DNA of 14,761 nt from an uncultured Eubacteriales bacterium (GTDB lineage Bacteria; Bacillota; Clostridia; Christensenellales; UBA1242). The stretch covers positions 1 through 14,761 of the forward strand of contig USNN01000017.1 in NCBI GenBank assembly GCA_900556185.1. Direction: 5' to 3'. A program made the translations under genes and the position numbers. This document shows positions 14,282 to 14,761 of this stretch, piece after piece; the stretch's first letter is position 1, and each line of letters begins with the position of its first letter. The notes under the pieces were generated by a model that saw only the letters and a program-made list of their open reading frames with translations, had not been told where the DNA came from and searched no databases.

Positions 14282-14486
14282 ATCAACATTTTTACAACAA
14301 TTTACGTAAAAAATAAAAGCTTTTTGCAGTTTTTTATGCGGTTTTGCCTTAATATTTAATTATTTTTATATAAAAACCGCAAAAACAATCAACGGAAACA
14401 TAAAAAACGTGAAAAATTTAAAAACAACCAAACATTTTATTAAAAACTAATAGAAATGTCAATTTAAAAAGCATAAAGAGGACACT
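14282..14486. other. AT-rich intergenic region with palindromes
   Basis: The 205 bp between the GGGtGRT gene and the dUTPase gene hold no open frame worth reporting. They contain a 10-bp palindrome TTTACGTAAA (14301-14310), another AAAAGCTTTT (14315-14324), and a long hairpin (14337-14381). I found no strong promoter; TTGCCT-N17-TATATA (14344-14372) is a weak candidate for the dUTPase gene. No terminator with a clear T run follows the GGGtGRT gene. Confidence 0.6.
14337..14381. repeat. Inverted repeat with a long AT loop
   Basis: TGCGGTTTT (14337-14345) pairs perfectly with AAAACCGCA (14373-14381) across a 27-nt AT-rich loop. A 9-bp stem with two G/C-rich ends stands out in this AT-rich gap. 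Neither strand has a proper T run after it, so it is not a standard terminator; it could be a regulatory leader hairpin or an mRNA-end stabiliser. Confidence 0.5.
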
Positions 14487-14761
14487 ATGAGAAAATTTGA
14501 ACAAGTTAAAAAAGAGTTTAGAAAATACACAACCGAAGACACCAAACTTCCTTACCGCGGAACAAAAACCGCCGTATGTTATGACTTTTTTGCGCCCGCA
14601 GATGTTACTCTGCCCGCTGGCAAAATTACCTGCATTTGGACAAACGTTAAGGCATGCTTCGAGCCGGATGAAGGGCTATTTCTTGCCACCCGCAGCAGTT
14701 ACGCCGCCCGCGGAATCCTGCTTGCAAACGGCGTAGGCATTATTGAAAACGATTATTATGA
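14487..14761 (+). CDS. dut: dUTPase, N-terminal part (runs off the window)
   Basis: This enzyme hydrolyses dUTP to dUMP and pyrophosphate, keeping uracil out of DNA and feeding thymidylate synthesis. The visible 91 codons cover the first three of five motifs of the trimeric family: CYDFFAP (31-37, motif I), TRSSYAARG (68-76, motif II) and ANGVGIIENDYY (80-91, motif III). At the place of the usual catalytic Asp (GxIDxxY) stands Glu87. The ATG has an AGAGGA site with about 5 nt spacing. By hand count G+C is about 50% across 14521-14761, far above the neighbours at about one third, and Arg CGC and Ala GCC/GCG are used freely. The chemistry is well supported; the composition suggests a different origin. 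Confidence 0.9.
   Translation, partial: MRKFEQVKKEFRKYTTEDTKLPYRGTKTAVCYDFFAPADVTLPAGKITCIWTNVKACFEPDEGLFLATRSSYAARGILLANGVGIIENDYY

Noticed and set aside
14497..14736. Out-of-frame open frame at the right edge
   Set aside because: It is in another frame of dut, which has three recognisable motifs and a binding site. The TTG start has no better signal.
1..14761. tRNA, rRNA, CRISPR or transposon content
   Set aside because: I scanned the gaps and found no clover-leaf-like gene, no regularly spaced repeats and no transposase or integrase motifs. The only repeats are short.

Overview
The window is 14.8 kb of low-GC bacterial DNA, roughly one third G+C in its core. It has dense short-spaced operons, AGGAG-type ribosome binding sites and near-consensus sigma-A promoters (TTGACA/TATAAT, several with an extended TGn -10). 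This fits a Bacillota/Clostridia-type organism, probably an uncultured one; that assignment is inferred from style and gene content. I see no rRNA, tRNA, CRISPR array, transposase or integrase.

Layout. (1) 1-440, minus: the N-terminal part of an unrecognised protein with a membrane segment at the window edge, preceded by a strong promoter. (2) 512-1885, minus: murC (peptidoglycan precursor synthesis). (3) 1955-4782, minus: a four-gene operon of alpha/beta hydrolase, short-chain dehydrogenase, CYTH-like protein and D-2-hydroxyacid dehydrogenase homologue. It has its own promoter at 4806-4834 and a rho-independent terminator at 1919-1949. (4) 4839-8085, minus: lgt, a coiled-coil DivIVA-like protein and oligoendopeptidase F, driven by a consensus promoter so close to lgt that the mRNA should be leaderless. 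(5) 8285-9382, plus: a tubby/LURP-one-like protein and a multi-pass membrane protein, ending at a bidirectional terminator. (6) 9427-11088, minus: a long acidic single-span membrane protein with no recognised family. (7) 11182-12455, minus: yigZ-like and recX. (8) 12581-14281, plus: a NifU-like scaffold followed by the 'GGGtGRT' protein. (9) 14487-end, plus: the first 91 codons of a dUTPase, clearly richer in G+C.

Together the genes mix envelope functions (MurC, Lgt, the DivIVA-like protein), peptide turnover (PepF), DNA repair and nucleotide hygiene (RecX, dUTPase), and several little-understood pieces. The parts most worth a second look are the NifU-like/GGGtGRT pair, the four-enzyme operon whose dehydrogenase lacks its usual catalytic arginine, the leaderless lgt, the orphan acidic membrane protein, and the change in base composition at the two edges.
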